Shown here one piece after another: positions 6,856 through 14,557 of a stretch of 29,118 bases of DNA. The first letter of the stretch is position 1; each line of letters opens with the position of its first letter. The position numbers and the translations under genes were made by a program. This stretch comes from JARIHC01 sp035546975 (GTDB lineage: Bacteria; Patescibacteriota; Saccharimonadia; Saccharimonadales; UBA4665): NCBI GenBank assembly GCA_035546975.1, contig DASZVS010000007.1, positions 1-29,118 on the forward strand, given 5' to 3'. The notes below the pieces were generated by a model. The model ran no database searches. It saw only the letters and a program-made list of their open reading frames with translations, and was not told the DNA's origin.

Positions 6856-8502
6856 CTATTGGATTGGCTGGCCGCCGAGCCATGTCTCGGCAATTTTGAT
6901 TTTGTCGATTTCATCCGGATTTGCTTCCTGCGGATCTTCTCCCAAGATTACAAAGTCGGCGAATTTGCCGGGCGTAATGCTTCCGAATTGTTCATCGATG
7001 TTCAGTTGCCAGGCGGCGTCTATGGTAATTGCCCGCATGGCTTGCCCGACTGATATACATTGATCGGGAGCCAGTACTTCTCCGTTGTCCCACATTTTCC
7101 GGGTAACCGCGACTTGGACATAATGGAGCGGATTAATCGGGCTGACATTGTAGTCGGAATGGAAGGTGGTTTTTAGCCCTGCTTCGATTGCGGCGTTGGC
7201 GCGGTCGAGCATATGTATCCGATCCGGCCCGAGGATATTGTCGCGAAGCGTTTTGCCCCAATAATAGACATGGTTGATAAGGAAGCTCGGCGATACATTG
7301 ACTGCCTTCATTTTTGCGAACAGAGCGTCATTATTTACGAGCGAACAGTGTTCAATACGATGTCTGAGTTCCCTTGGCGGCAGCTGGCTGAGGACCTCAT
7401 GGTATGCATTCGTAACCGTTTCTACGGCTGCATCGCCATTGGCATGGATCATGACTTGCCAGCCATTTTCATGGCACCATGCAATACGGCGTTTGAGTTC
7501 ATTTGGGTCGATATCGAGCTTGCCGCGGTTATCGCTGCCAATATATGGTTGGCTTTGGTATCCGGACATGCCTTGGTTAGAGCCATCGGCAACGATTTTG
7601 CGGGCCCCTATCCATACGAATTCATCGCCAGCACCGGGAGCGGTTTCGGCTGTCTCCGGCCAAGTTTTTGCCGCTTCGTCTACCAGTGCGAGGCTGAGGC
7701 GCGTTTTGAGTTTGCCCTGTTCTTTCATGTGGTGCAGCATGCTGACTTCTTGCGCGCCGAATAAAGCGCCGGTGGCCGCTTCACGCATGGTAGTAACACC
7801 TACCCGGGTCGCATCTTCTGTGATACGCGCAGCATTTTGAGCGACAACTTCGGGACTGATGCCGATCTGTTGTAGTACCGGCTCAATAGCGGACATTTCA
7901 GATAAGATGCCATTGAGCGCGCCATTTTCATCGTGCATGAAACTGCCGCCAGCCGGATTGGGCATGTCGGCTGTGATGCCGGCGCGAGAAAGCGCTACTG
8001 AATTTACGTAGGCAAAATGCATCGAGGCGTTGAAAACGAATACAGGATTATTCGGGATGATTGCATCGAGTTCGGTTAGTGTCAACTCCGGCATGCCCGG
8101 CAATAATGAGGGGTCGAACAGCTTGCCGAGAACCCATGCTCCCGGTTCGGCCGCGGCGGCCGCATCGGCGAGCCGCTTCTTAACTTCATCAATCGTCTTA
8201 TTTGCAAAAGCGCTGCAATCGGTCCATTCGTAATTGATAGCCGTTACCCAGAGATGCATATGCGGCTCGATGAAGCCCGGATAGAGCACTTTTTCACCAA
8301 GTTCAATAATCTGCGTACCGGTTGTACCGGTTCTGGCCAGCGGTTCAATATCTTCCCGCTTGCCAACAGCTACGATTTTGTTGCCAGCAACTGCCACGGC
8401 TTCCGCCACTGGGGTGTCGTCGTCCATAGTGATGACTCTGCCAATAAAAATGTGGCTCGGCCCGGTATTTTCGGTAACTGTATTGGGATTGGGAATATTC
8501 AT
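6856..8502 (-). CDS. Amidohydrolase family protein (YtcJ/Amidohydro_3-like)
   Basis: A 548-residue metal-dependent hydrolase of full family length. The small beta-sandwich at the N-terminus leads to the first metal motif HMH (in YPGFIEPHMHLW). Further TIM-barrel metal or proton-shuttle residues are visible in KIVADGSNQG, MIHANGD, RIEHCS and TTFHSDYNVSP. The C-terminal ITPGKFADFVILGEDP closes the sandwich. Relatives include N-substituted formamide deformylases and many uncharacterised YtcJ-like enzymes, so the amide or imide substrate cannot be predicted. A cytosolic catabolic hydrolase of this size is unusual in a streamlined CPR genome and may be acquired. It is divergent from the SemiSWEET gene, with 79 bp between them. 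Confidence 0.85.
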   Translation of the reverse strand: MNIPNPNTVTENTGPSHIFIGRVITMDDDTPVAEAVAVAGNKIVAVGKREDIEPLARTGTTGTQIIELGEKVLYPGFIEPHMHLWVTAINYEWTDCSAFANKTIDEVKKRLADAAAAAEPGAWVLGKLFDPSLLPGMPELTLTELDAIIPNNPVFVFNASMHFAYVNSVALSRAGITADMPNPAGGSFMHDENGALNGILSEMSAIEPVLQQIGISPEVVAQNAARITEDATRVGVTTMREAATGALFGAQEVSMLHHMKEQGKLKTRLSLALVDEAAKTWPETAETAPGAGDEFVWIGARKIVADGSNQGMSGYQSQPYIGSDNRGKLDIDPNELKRRIAWCHENGWQVMIHANGDAAVETVTNAYHEVLSQLPPRELRHRIEHCSLVNNDALFAKMKAVNVSPSFLINHVYYWGKTLRDNILGPDRIHMLDRANAAIEAGLKTTFHSDYNVSPINPLHYVQVAVTRKMWDNGEVLAPDQCISVGQAMRAITIDAAWQLNIDEQFGSITPGKFADFVILGEDPQEANPDEIDKIKIAETWLGGQPIQ

Positions 8503-8566
8503 CGTGCGGTAGTTACAGGATAAGCATTTTAGCGAGCCTTCGCAATAAGCCTGCTGTGATTCCCCG

Positions 8567-8575
8567 TGCTATAGT
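8567..8575 (+). promoter_or_regulatory. Extended -10 promoter, leaderless start of SemiSWEET gene
   Basis: TGC followed by TATAGT, then exactly six nucleotides to ATG 8582. No -35 at proper spacing and no ribosome site are seen. Confidence 0.6.
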
Positions 8576-8581
8576 AAGCAT

Positions 8582-8908
8582 ATGCACTATTTAGGCTTAA
8601 AACACAAACACGAACATAGCGAAGAATTTCATACACATCCGCAGTCGCGCTACCTTATCTTCTTGGATAGGTTAACATTCATTGTCGGCGTTATCGGACC
8701 CTTCACAGTTTTACCGCAAAGTATCAGTATTTTTGCGCACCAGTCGGCAACTGGCGTTTCGTTGGCTACCTGGATACTTATATTCGTTGTTACCTTTCCG
8801 TGGATTTTGTACGGCATTGCCCATAAAGACAAAAGTATTATTGTGAGTTTTATATTATGGGAAGTGATGAATCTCTCAGTTGTGATTGGCGTTTTGCTCT
8901 ACGGATAG
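8582..8908 (+). CDS. SemiSWEET/PQ-loop small transporter
   Basis: A 108-residue protein with a His-rich cytosolic N-terminus (about 24 residues, HKHEHSEEFHTH) and three membrane helices. Helix 1 ends in GPFTVLPQSISIF, the Pro-Gln turn of the PQ-loop/MtN3 fold, and the following ATGVSLATW matches the SWEET signature after the first helix. One three-helix bundle is the SemiSWEET size; such proteins work as homodimers and move mono- or disaccharides across the cytoplasmic membrane. For an organism living on scavenged sugars this is a plausible uptake or equilibration route. The ATG follows an extended -10 box by six nucleotides (leaderless). The His-rich extension is not a usual family feature and could bind metal. 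Confidence 0.8.
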   Translation: MHYLGLKHKHEHSEEFHTHPQSRYLIFLDRLTFIVGVIGPFTVLPQSISIFAHQSATGVSLATWILIFVVTFPWILYGIAHKDKSIIVSFILWEVMNLSVVIGVLLYG

Positions 8909-8939
8909 GCGCTTCAATATACAACGCGCCGCGCAAATA

Positions 8940-8948
8940 TGGTATAAT
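8940..8948 (+). promoter_or_regulatory. Extended -10 promoter of the first MFS gene
   Basis: TGG followed by TATAAT, with the transcript start near 8955. This leaves a leader of about 217 nt before GTG 9172, the longest in the window, containing a short SD-preceded ORF. Apart from this leader the 8909-9171 gap holds no gene. Confidence 0.55.
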
Positions 8949-9110
8949 TAGTATAAGAACAAGCAATTCTTTTTGTCGGCGACGGTTGTTTACACCTTCT
9001 CCGCCAAATGCTTAGGCTCTCTGTAATAATACCGGTTTGCAAATACCTGGGCAGGTTGCTTACTAGAATGTGCTTAGCAAATCCAGCACTAATAAAACGG
9101 AGTATCGGAA

Positions 9111-9182
9111 ATGAAACAAAGGGACAATGTGCGAAAAAATAAGATAGCTTCTCTCTTTAGCAAGGGGTTGTGTGGAGCCTGA
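9111..9182 (+). CDS. Possible leader peptide upstream of MFS exporter
   Basis: A 23-codon ORF (MKQRDNVRKNKIASLFSKGL then CGA) with a good ribosome site, ACGGAG at 9097-9102, eight nucleotides before its ATG. Its stop TGA (9180-9182) lies just past the GTG start of the MFS gene (9172), so translation of the two must interact. It is basic and short, as attenuator peptides are. There is no homology evidence; the call rests on SD, position and overlap. Confidence 0.35.
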   Translation: MKQRDNVRKNKIASLFSKGLCGA

Positions 9183-10425
9183 CGCTGCGCTGCCGCTCAT
9201 AGGAAGATTGCGAACGACTGTCCGGGCCACGTTCGCCTCTTTAGGGCATCGTAACTTCCGGCTGTATTTTATCGGCCAGGTCGTATCAAATACCGGCAAC
9301 TGGCTCACAAATGTCGCCCTGACACTCCTTGTTCTTGAGCGAACCCATAGCGGTTTGGCGATCGGTATCCTTGCCGCTTGCCAATATGGCCCTATCCTGT
9401 TGCTGTCGGCGTATGGCGGCGTCGTTGCCGACCGCTATAGCAAGCGGCGCATGCTGCTTATAACGCAAACGTTGGAGATGGCGGAGTCGGTCGGCTTGGC
9501 GGTGTTAGCGTTCTTACCGCATACGGCAACTGTCAGTTTTTATATTTTAGCGACCCTCGGCGGGACGCTGCTCGCTTTTGATAATCCGCTGCGCCGTTCA
9601 TTTGTAAGCGAAATGGTACCATCCAAATCGGTATCTAACGCCGTGGTACTGTATAGCATTATTGTTAATACTTCTCGCGTAATTGGCCCTGCCCTAGCCG
9701 GCTTGCTGGTAGTAACGCTTGGCTATGGCTGGGCTTTTACGGTTGATGCATTTTCGTACCTGGCCGTCATAGCCTGCCTTTTGTTGATGCGAAGCAGCGA
9801 ACTGCACCGCCTACCGCCGCGTCCCCGGCAAAAAGGCGAGATCCGAGCCGGTTTGGCATATGTTCGCCGTACGCCTGTTTTACTGGTGAGTTTCACCATG
9901 CTGCTGATTATCGGTACATTGGTATATAACTTCAGCACGACCTTGCCGCTTTTCGTGAGTAAAGGTTTGCATGCCTCAAATACTACATATACGGTGCTGT
10001 ATTCACTCATGGGCGTCGGCTCAATAATCACTGCATTAATTATTGCTCGGCGCAATCTGGTGCGGCTTCGGCATATTATTGCAGGGGCCGGAATCCTTGG
10101 TGTTTCCATGGCGCTCATGGCAATTGCGCCAAATGTATATGTTGCGGCACCGCTTGCCATCTTCGTAGGTGCCGGCACTATTCTGTATACGACGGCAACA
10201 ACCAGCCTGGCGCAGCTGACGGCCGCTGATTATATCCGCGGGCGTGTGCTTGCACTGCAAACCGTCCTCCTGATCGGGACTACACCGCTCGGCTCGCCAC
10301 TGCTGGGCTGGCTGGCTGACAGCTTGGGTGGCCGGGCGCCGATTTTGCTCGGTTCGGCTGTATGTCTCCTTACTGCTGTCGGCGGCTATATTTGGGCGCG
10401 CCAGCTTGCCGCAAAGCGCATATGA
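9172..10425 (+). CDS. MFS transporter, drug/siderophore exporter type (EntS-like)
   Basis: A 417-residue, 12-helix major facilitator protein. The N-terminus (FRLYFIGQVVSNTGNWLTNVALTLLVL) and the loop 2-3 motif A variant GGVVADRYSKRRMLL match the MFS_3/EntS group, which exports small molecules such as enterobactin or drugs. Helix 5 carries NTSRVIGPALAGLLV, an antiporter motif-C-like Pro/Gly stretch. The start is GTG 9172, preceded by AAGGGG at 9162-9167. The gene follows a long leader that includes a 23-codon ORF overlapping its start, hinting at translation-dependent control. It converges with the HhH gene (8-bp gap). Substrate is unknown. Confidence 0.85.
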   Translation: MEPDAALPLIGRLRTTVRATFASLGHRNFRLYFIGQVVSNTGNWLTNVALTLLVLERTHSGLAIGILAACQYGPILLLSAYGGVVADRYSKRRMLLITQTLEMAESVGLAVLAFLPHTATVSFYILATLGGTLLAFDNPLRRSFVSEMVPSKSVSNAVVLYSIIVNTSRVIGPALAGLLVVTLGYGWAFTVDAFSYLAVIACLLLMRSSELHRLPPRPRQKGEIRAGLAYVRRTPVLLVSFTMLLIIGTLVYNFSTTLPLFVSKGLHASNTTYTVLYSLMGVGSIITALIIARRNLVRLRHIIAGAGILGVSMALMAIAPNVYVAAPLAIFVGAGTILYTTATTSLAQLTAADYIRGRVLALQTVLLIGTTPLGSPLLGWLADSLGGRAPILLGSAVCLLTAVGGYIWARQLAAKRI

Positions 10426-10433
10426 GCTATCTG

Positions 10434-10856
10434 CTAAATTTTTGCTTCGCGTGCAAAAATATCGGCGGCTTTGGGCCCGATGCCCTTAAACTCCTGTACA
10501 CTTTTTTTAACAGCTCTCTTGTTATCGGCATCATCTAAGACTTTTTGGAAGGATCCGGCATACTTTTGCTTCACGAGCTTGCCCATGGCAATCAGCTCGC
10601 GCGCGGTAGATTCATCATAATGACGGTAGCCACCTTCACCCAGAATGTCGACTAATTCCTGCCAATTGGCCGAGGCCAGCTTATCAGGAGAAGTATAACC
10701 CTGTTCGTCCAGTAGCTTGTAGGTTTTAGCGGCAATGTCCTGGCTTATCCGGGCGCCAAAAAGCTGGCATGCTAGCAACCATTTGAAGTGGTCGTTTCCG
10801 GAGCCATCATGTAATTTTATCCCGAGATCACGGGGTCCGATATTCTTCTGCGCCAT
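10434..10856 (-). CDS. Truncated HhH-GPD (endonuclease III-like) protein
   Basis: About 140 residues. FKWLLACQLFGARISQDIAAKTYKLL, the LGEGGYRHYDESTA segment and the terminal FKGIGPKAADIF hairpin correspond to the helical body and helix-hairpin-helix of endonuclease III-type base-excision glycosylases. The protein stops about ten residues after the HhH, so the region that carries the catalytic Asp (roughly 18 residues past the HhH Lys in EndoIII) and any iron-sulfur loop is missing. It is either a non-catalytic DNA-binding relative or a gene cut short where it meets the convergent MFS gene. ATG 10856 is chosen over 10865 because AAGGGAG lies about nine nucleotides before it. Confidence 0.65.
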   Translation of the reverse strand: MAQKNIGPRDLGIKLHDGSGNDHFKWLLACQLFGARISQDIAAKTYKLLDEQGYTSPDKLASANWQELVDILGEGGYRHYDESTARELIAMGKLVKQKYAGSFQKVLDDADNKRAVKKSVQEFKGIGPKAADIFAREAKI

Positions 10857-10953
10857 CACCGGCATCTCCCTTCTTCAGATAACACAGATACCAGTGTGCC
10901 AGAATATCATTCTCGCCGCTGTGGGGTTTTTTATAGGGCGGTCCTACGCACGA

Positions 10954-11856
10954 TTAAAAATCGTCAATAACAAGCTTTTTCATCTGCATCATGTGGACGT
11001 AAGCGCCGGGGCGCCGCATGAGTTCGTCCATATTCTCAGGTACGATCTGCCAACTGAGGCCGTACTTATCCTTGCACCAGCCGCACTGCTCAGCCTCCGG
11101 TACGGTCGATAGTTTTTCCCAGAAATAATCGATCTCCGCCTGGTCTTTGCATGTTACGGATAGCGAGACGGCCTCATTGAAGGTGAAGTCCTGTTCGGCT
11201 CCGGAGTCCATGGCGGCGAACCATTGTCCGGCCAGCATAAAGTCGGCGAACATGAGTGCATCCGCCTTAGCGGGACCGGTAGCTTTGCCATAGCGGGCTA
11301 CGATGCCCTGCTTGGCATCCTGGAAAACTGAGGTATAAAACTTGATTGCCTCTTCGGCATGGTTGGTATTCTGCCGGGAAAACATCAGCGAAGGGGTGAT
11401 GAAGGGGCGTGGCTCGCCGTCGGGATTGGTCAGGATGAGCTGCCATGTCAGGCCATAACGGTCCTTCACCCAGCCGTAATGTTTGCTGAACGGGTATGTA
11501 TCGAGCGGCATCAGCGCTTCGCCGCCGTCCATCAGCTTTTCCCATAGCTCGTCCAGGTGCTCCTTGGCCTGTTCGTCGCGCGAAGGATCAAAATTCACCA
11601 TAAAGGAGACTGATGGGGTGAATGCAAATTCTGGCCCGGCATTAATGGCGCCGAACTCCAACCCACCTAGCTCATAATTTATTACCAATTCCTTGCCAGC
11701 CATATCCTTTTGAAAATCAGCCAAGCCCTCCTCCGTGCTCTCGGGATAGTATGCGGTATGTGTTACCTTGCTATCAGGAAATGTAGATACGTAATATTCC
11801 ACGGATTCCTTGGCATTGCCGTTAAACCATAGATTTGGCGTGATTTTTTGACCCAT
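10954..11856 (-). CDS. Double-domain VOC (PhnB-like) protein
   Basis: A 300-residue protein made of two homologous halves (about 1-145 and 150-290). Each half opens with ITPNLWFNGNAKESVEYY or ITPSLMFSRQNTNHAEEAIKFY, the typical start of the PhnB/3-dmu-9_3-mt VOC domain, and ends with GWVKDRYGLTWQL or GWCKDKYGLSWQI. VOC proteins bind a metal and include glyoxalases, dioxygenases and antibiotic-binding proteins; PhnB-like members often have no assigned reaction. The tandem form can fold as an internal pseudo-dimer. GGAGGG lies before the ATG. The reaction is unknown; family call is firm. Confidence 0.85.
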   Translation of the reverse strand: MGQKITPNLWFNGNAKESVEYYVSTFPDSKVTHTAYYPESTEEGLADFQKDMAGKELVINYELGGLEFGAINAGPEFAFTPSVSFMVNFDPSRDEQAKEHLDELWEKLMDGGEALMPLDTYPFSKHYGWVKDRYGLTWQLILTNPDGEPRPFITPSLMFSRQNTNHAEEAIKFYTSVFQDAKQGIVARYGKATGPAKADALMFADFMLAGQWFAAMDSGAEQDFTFNEAVSLSVTCKDQAEIDYFWEKLSTVPEAEQCGWCKDKYGLSWQIVPENMDELMRRPGAYVHMMQMKKLVIDDF

Positions 11857-11928
11857 AATTACCCTCCGCTTACGACTATCTTAATGATAGCAAAAGTCTG
11901 CCAGCTCTTCACCGCGGTTGAAATAAAT

Positions 11929-12531
11929 TTAATTAGGATCGTGCAAAGGGTCTAGAGTGATCTCCATTGGTAACATGGCTTCAATCTCTTCAATCACCGG
12001 TCGCAGCATCCATTCTCCTACTCTTTGCGGTTTGTTGCCCATATATGCGACACGTAATTTTGGCATATGTGGTCTCCATGCTAACTCTTCGCCCGAGAGC
12101 TCTTCGAGTGCTCGCCATAGGTTGTATCGCTCATTCTTCGTGCTGAATATATCCTCTCGGAGTAATGAGAGGTCTACATAGTGTTCTCCACGTTTGCTTA
12201 TGTGGTGATGGACGCAATCTGCCGTAACCGTTCTAGGCTCGCTTAAGATGGGCATCTTGTCAATGAGCCGCCCAAACAGCGGCTGTCCTTCCAGGCCTAA
12301 CTGCATGAGGCGGCCGGCATTTTCACGTAACTCTCTATTTTTAGCCAAGATAAGCCGGGTCCCCACTTCGCCGTCGGGACTGGAAGGACGTTGGAACCTA
12401 CCATCGCTCGCTTCATATAGCGCGAGCCTCCCAAATAGGGTCTCCAAGGCCGGGCTGTTAGCCGGCCTGAATAATGTCTGGGTAAATTCCAGTGTACGAG
12501 GGTTAGGTAAAGCGTCGACGGGGCTGGCCAT
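11929..12531 (-). CDS. Conserved hypothetical protein, about 200 residues
   Basis: Not recognised. Soluble, mixed alpha/beta, with no signal peptide or membrane helix. Notable features are a His cluster VHHHISKRGEHYVDLSLL near residue 105, followed about 50 residues later by WRPHMPKLRVAYMG. The pair of His-containing strands recalls 2H phosphoesterases, but the second motif has Pro where the Thr/Ser should be and the spacing is short, so this is not claimed. Residues 55-80 carry many arginines and could touch nucleic acid. The ATG at 12531 lies eight nucleotides after TGCTATTTT, so the longer frame from 12549 is unlikely to be transcribed. Confidence 0.5.
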   Translation of the reverse strand: MASPVDALPNPRTLEFTQTLFRPANSPALETLFGRLALYEASDGRFQRPSSPDGEVGTRLILAKNRELRENAGRLMQLGLEGQPLFGRLIDKMPILSEPRTVTADCVHHHISKRGEHYVDLSLLREDIFSTKNERYNLWRALEELSGEELAWRPHMPKLRVAYMGNKPQRVGEWMLRPVIEEIEAMLPMEITLDPLHDPN

Positions 12532-12539
12532 AGAAGAAT

Positions 12540-12548
12540 AAAATAGCA
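12540..12548 (-). promoter_or_regulatory. Extended -10 promoter of the 11929-12531 gene
   Basis: TGC followed by TATTTT on the minus strand, eight nucleotides before ATG 12531. Confidence 0.45.
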
Positions 12549-12616
12549 TAAAGTGCAGTATTTTACAAACTGGAGGTTTAAAAAATAATCTGCTGGAGTA
12601 AAGCCGGAGCCGTCAC

Positions 12617-13192
12617 TTAGGCATCTGGGTCGAGGAGTACGCCGCTTTTTGATACGGCTGATACGGTACACATGGTGCGGTTGAAACAACACGGCCTGCG
12701 TAAGCCGTTTTTAAGTTTCGACAGGGCCACTTCCACGTGTTTTTTCCGGGTTTCTTCACGCCCAGTCGAAGCTATCCAGCGGAGCCAATCCCAGCGCGCT
12801 GCTGGTGTAACATCTTCCCATAGCTTCTTGGCTTCAGCGTCGGCCGCTAAAGCCGCCTTTAGGTCTGCTGGTATGTTTGGCTCCGGCCATTCTTTAGACG
12901 GCTCAATAGCCATTGTTACGGTATCGCCGGTGCCGATTTTGGCGCCTGTGCGCAAATCGCGGTCTGCATGGAGCCAATGGCTGCCCTTGCCGTCCGGCTC
13001 TAATGGGGACTGAAAACTGTGGCCATTTATAGTGCCTTTGACCATAATCATGCCGCGGGAAGGTAATTTTGCACTGGCATTTTGAGGTACCAGGATAATA
13101 TCCCACGAGCCGATTTTAACCAGTTTGGCTGTAAACCGTATTGCTGGTGCTTTTGCTTGCTGTTTAGTGGTGCGCGATGCGGCTGCCTGCAT
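12617..13192 (-). CDS. YdeI/OmpD-associated family protein (DUF1905 + C-terminal YdeI domain)
   Basis: A 191-residue soluble protein. Residues about 18-95 form a DUF1905-type barrel (IRFTAKLVKIGSWDIILVP, then GMIMVKGTINGHSFQSPL). Residues 105-180 are the helical YdeI/'OmpD-associated' region with the typical WEDVTPAARWDWLRWIAS, the ETRKKHVEVALSKLKNGLRR segment and PCCFNRTMCT. Members are widespread and tied, with weak evidence, to envelope stress or peptide protection. The start is supported by TGGTATCAT followed by exactly six nucleotides and the ATG. It is divergent from the propeller gene. Confidence 0.8.
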   Translation of the reverse strand: MQAAASRTTKQQAKAPAIRFTAKLVKIGSWDIILVPQNASAKLPSRGMIMVKGTINGHSFQSPLEPDGKGSHWLHADRDLRTGAKIGTGDTVTMAIEPSKEWPEPNIPADLKAALAADAEAKKLWEDVTPAARWDWLRWIASTGREETRKKHVEVALSKLKNGLRRPCCFNRTMCTVSAVSKSGVLLDPDA

Positions 13193-13198
13193 ACTTCA

Positions 13199-13207
13199 AT
13201 GATACCA
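13199..13207 (-). promoter_or_regulatory. Extended -10 promoter, leaderless start of the YdeI-like gene
   Basis: TGG followed by TATCAT on the minus strand, six nucleotides before ATG 13192. No ribosome site is present. Confidence 0.6.
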
Positions 13208-13269
13208 TCCCTATTACTTCGAATTTAGTTTATGCCGCCAGTAAAATAGATACCGAATGAATTTCGGGC

Positions 13270-13298
13270 TTGCCATATGTTGTAACATCCGCTACTAT
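13270..13298 (+). promoter_or_regulatory. Promoter of the surface beta-propeller gene
   Basis: TTGCCA (13270-13275), a 17-bp spacer and TACTAT (13293-13298). Transcription would begin near 13305, after the in-frame ATG at 13257, which supports ATG 13326 as start. Confidence 0.5.
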
Positions 13299-13325
13299 TT
13301 AAGCATAAGCTGTGTGAGCTTGAAC

Positions 13326-14534
13326 ATGAAAACCAACATAAAAAGACTCAAGCATTTTGGTTTTTTGGCCGCGTCATTTTTGGCGCTGGGATTGCTGATG
13401 GTGCCTAATGCGCTCGCAGCCATAGCCATTTCCGAATATCCAGTGCCCGGGACTCCCCAGCCTGGATATATTGCTGCCGGTCCGGATGGCAATATGTGGT
13501 TCACCGGCACCTCTGGAAATGTTATTGCTAAGATTACTCCCAGTGGTACGGTGGCCCAATACCCGGTACCGACAAGCAATGCCGACCCCTCCGGCATAGC
13601 CAAAGGCCCTGATGGTAATATGTGGTTTTCTGAGCTTCAAGCGAACCAAATCGGTAAAATTACCCCAAGCGGCACTATCACCGAATATGCCGTTCCGACA
13701 AGTAATAGCAGTCCATATGGTATTACTGGCGGCCCGGATGGAAATGTCTGGTTTGGGGAGGCTGGCGCAAACCAAATCGGTAAAATTACCCCAAGCGGTA
13801 CCATCACTGAATATCCTGTGCCTACGAGCGGCGGATCTCCGCGCGGAATTGTTACCGGGCCCGGCGGCAATCTGTGGTTCAGCGAATATTTCGGTAATAA
13901 GATTGGTGAAGTCACTCCCAGCGGCACCTTTACTGAGTATTCGTTGCCTACAGCCAATAGCAGGCCCAACGGGATTACTGTAGGGTCGGATGGAAATATT
14001 TGGTTTACGGAAACCGGAACGAATAAGATCGGCAAAATGGATCCCAGCGGCAATGTGCTGGGGGAATATCCAGTACCGACAAACAACAGCGGCCTCGACA
14101 CTATTGCTTCCGGCCCAGACGGGAATCTATGGTTTGCGGAATATGGCAGTGGCTCGGGCAGCAATGTCGGACAAATTACCCCGGCGGGGATTATTACCGA
14201 ATACCCTACTCCTACTTCTAACAGTGCACCTCTTGGCATAGCCGCCGGGCCCGATAACAACATGTGGTTCACCGAATACGCGGCGAATAATATAGGTGTC
14301 ATCACTGGGTTAACTATCCCGCCAAACAATAATTCCGGCTCCGGCGGCACAGGTAATGCTTCAGCTTCCGGTGGTATCTCGACTCCAGATACCGGTTATG
14401 GAACCCCTGCCGGCAGCGCAACGGCTATGCGGAGTATTGCAACCACATCTTTTGTCATGATCGGCGCCGGCCTATGGCTGTTATACCGTTCCCGCCGAAA
14501 CGCGCACTACACGATTAAGCGCTACATCGCGTAA
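13326..14534 (+). CDS. Sortase-anchored seven-bladed beta-propeller (virginiamycin B lyase-like fold)
   Basis: A 402-residue surface protein. Signal peptide at residues 1-30 (basic MKTNIKRLKHF, core, ALA cleavage). Seven repeats of about 42 residues follow, each with a P-x-x-I core, GPDGNxWF, a small loop, I-G-x-I-TPSG and a final TEY-P strand: the Vgb/NHL-type propeller. The only His lies in the basic tail, whereas streptogramin lyase catalysis depends on His, so lyase activity is unlikely. A Gly/Ser/Asn linker leads to TPDTGYGTP, a hydrophobic helix and YRSRR, a sorting signal. Display of a binding propeller on the wall is the probable role. The start is set by the promoter and signal peptide. 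The gene converges with the ASST-family gene. Confidence 0.85.
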   Translation: MKTNIKRLKHFGFLAASFLALGLLMVPNALAAIAISEYPVPGTPQPGYIAAGPDGNMWFTGTSGNVIAKITPSGTVAQYPVPTSNADPSGIAKGPDGNMWFSELQANQIGKITPSGTITEYAVPTSNSSPYGITGGPDGNVWFGEAGANQIGKITPSGTITEYPVPTSGGSPRGIVTGPGGNLWFSEYFGNKIGEVTPSGTFTEYSLPTANSRPNGITVGSDGNIWFTETGTNKIGKMDPSGNVLGEYPVPTNNSGLDTIASGPDGNLWFAEYGSGSGSNVGQITPAGIITEYPTPTSNSAPLGIAAGPDNNMWFTEYAANNIGVITGLTIPPNNNSGSGGTGNASASGGISTPDTGYGTPAGSATAMRSIATTSFVMIGAGLWLLYRSRRNAHYTIKRYIA

Positions 14535-14557
14535 GAGTTTGCCCAGTACATATCGGG

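Noticed and set aside
11929..12531. 2H phosphoesterase (2'-5' RNA ligase-like) assignment
   Set aside because: Two His-containing strands are present, but the second reads HMP instead of HxT/S and the spacing of about 50 residues is too short.
13420..14310. Regularly spaced DNA repeats resembling an array
   Set aside because: Period of about 126 bp in frame, coding for propeller blades; no spacer/repeat structure of a CRISPR array.
13637..14350. A 237-codon open frame antisense to the propeller gene
   Set aside because: It arises from the repetitive codon use of the blades; its sequence is Pro/Val/Leu-rich low complexity with no start signal.
13326..14534. Virginiamycin B lyase / antibiotic resistance gene
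   Set aside because: The fold matches but the propeller contains no His, and the protein is wall-anchored.
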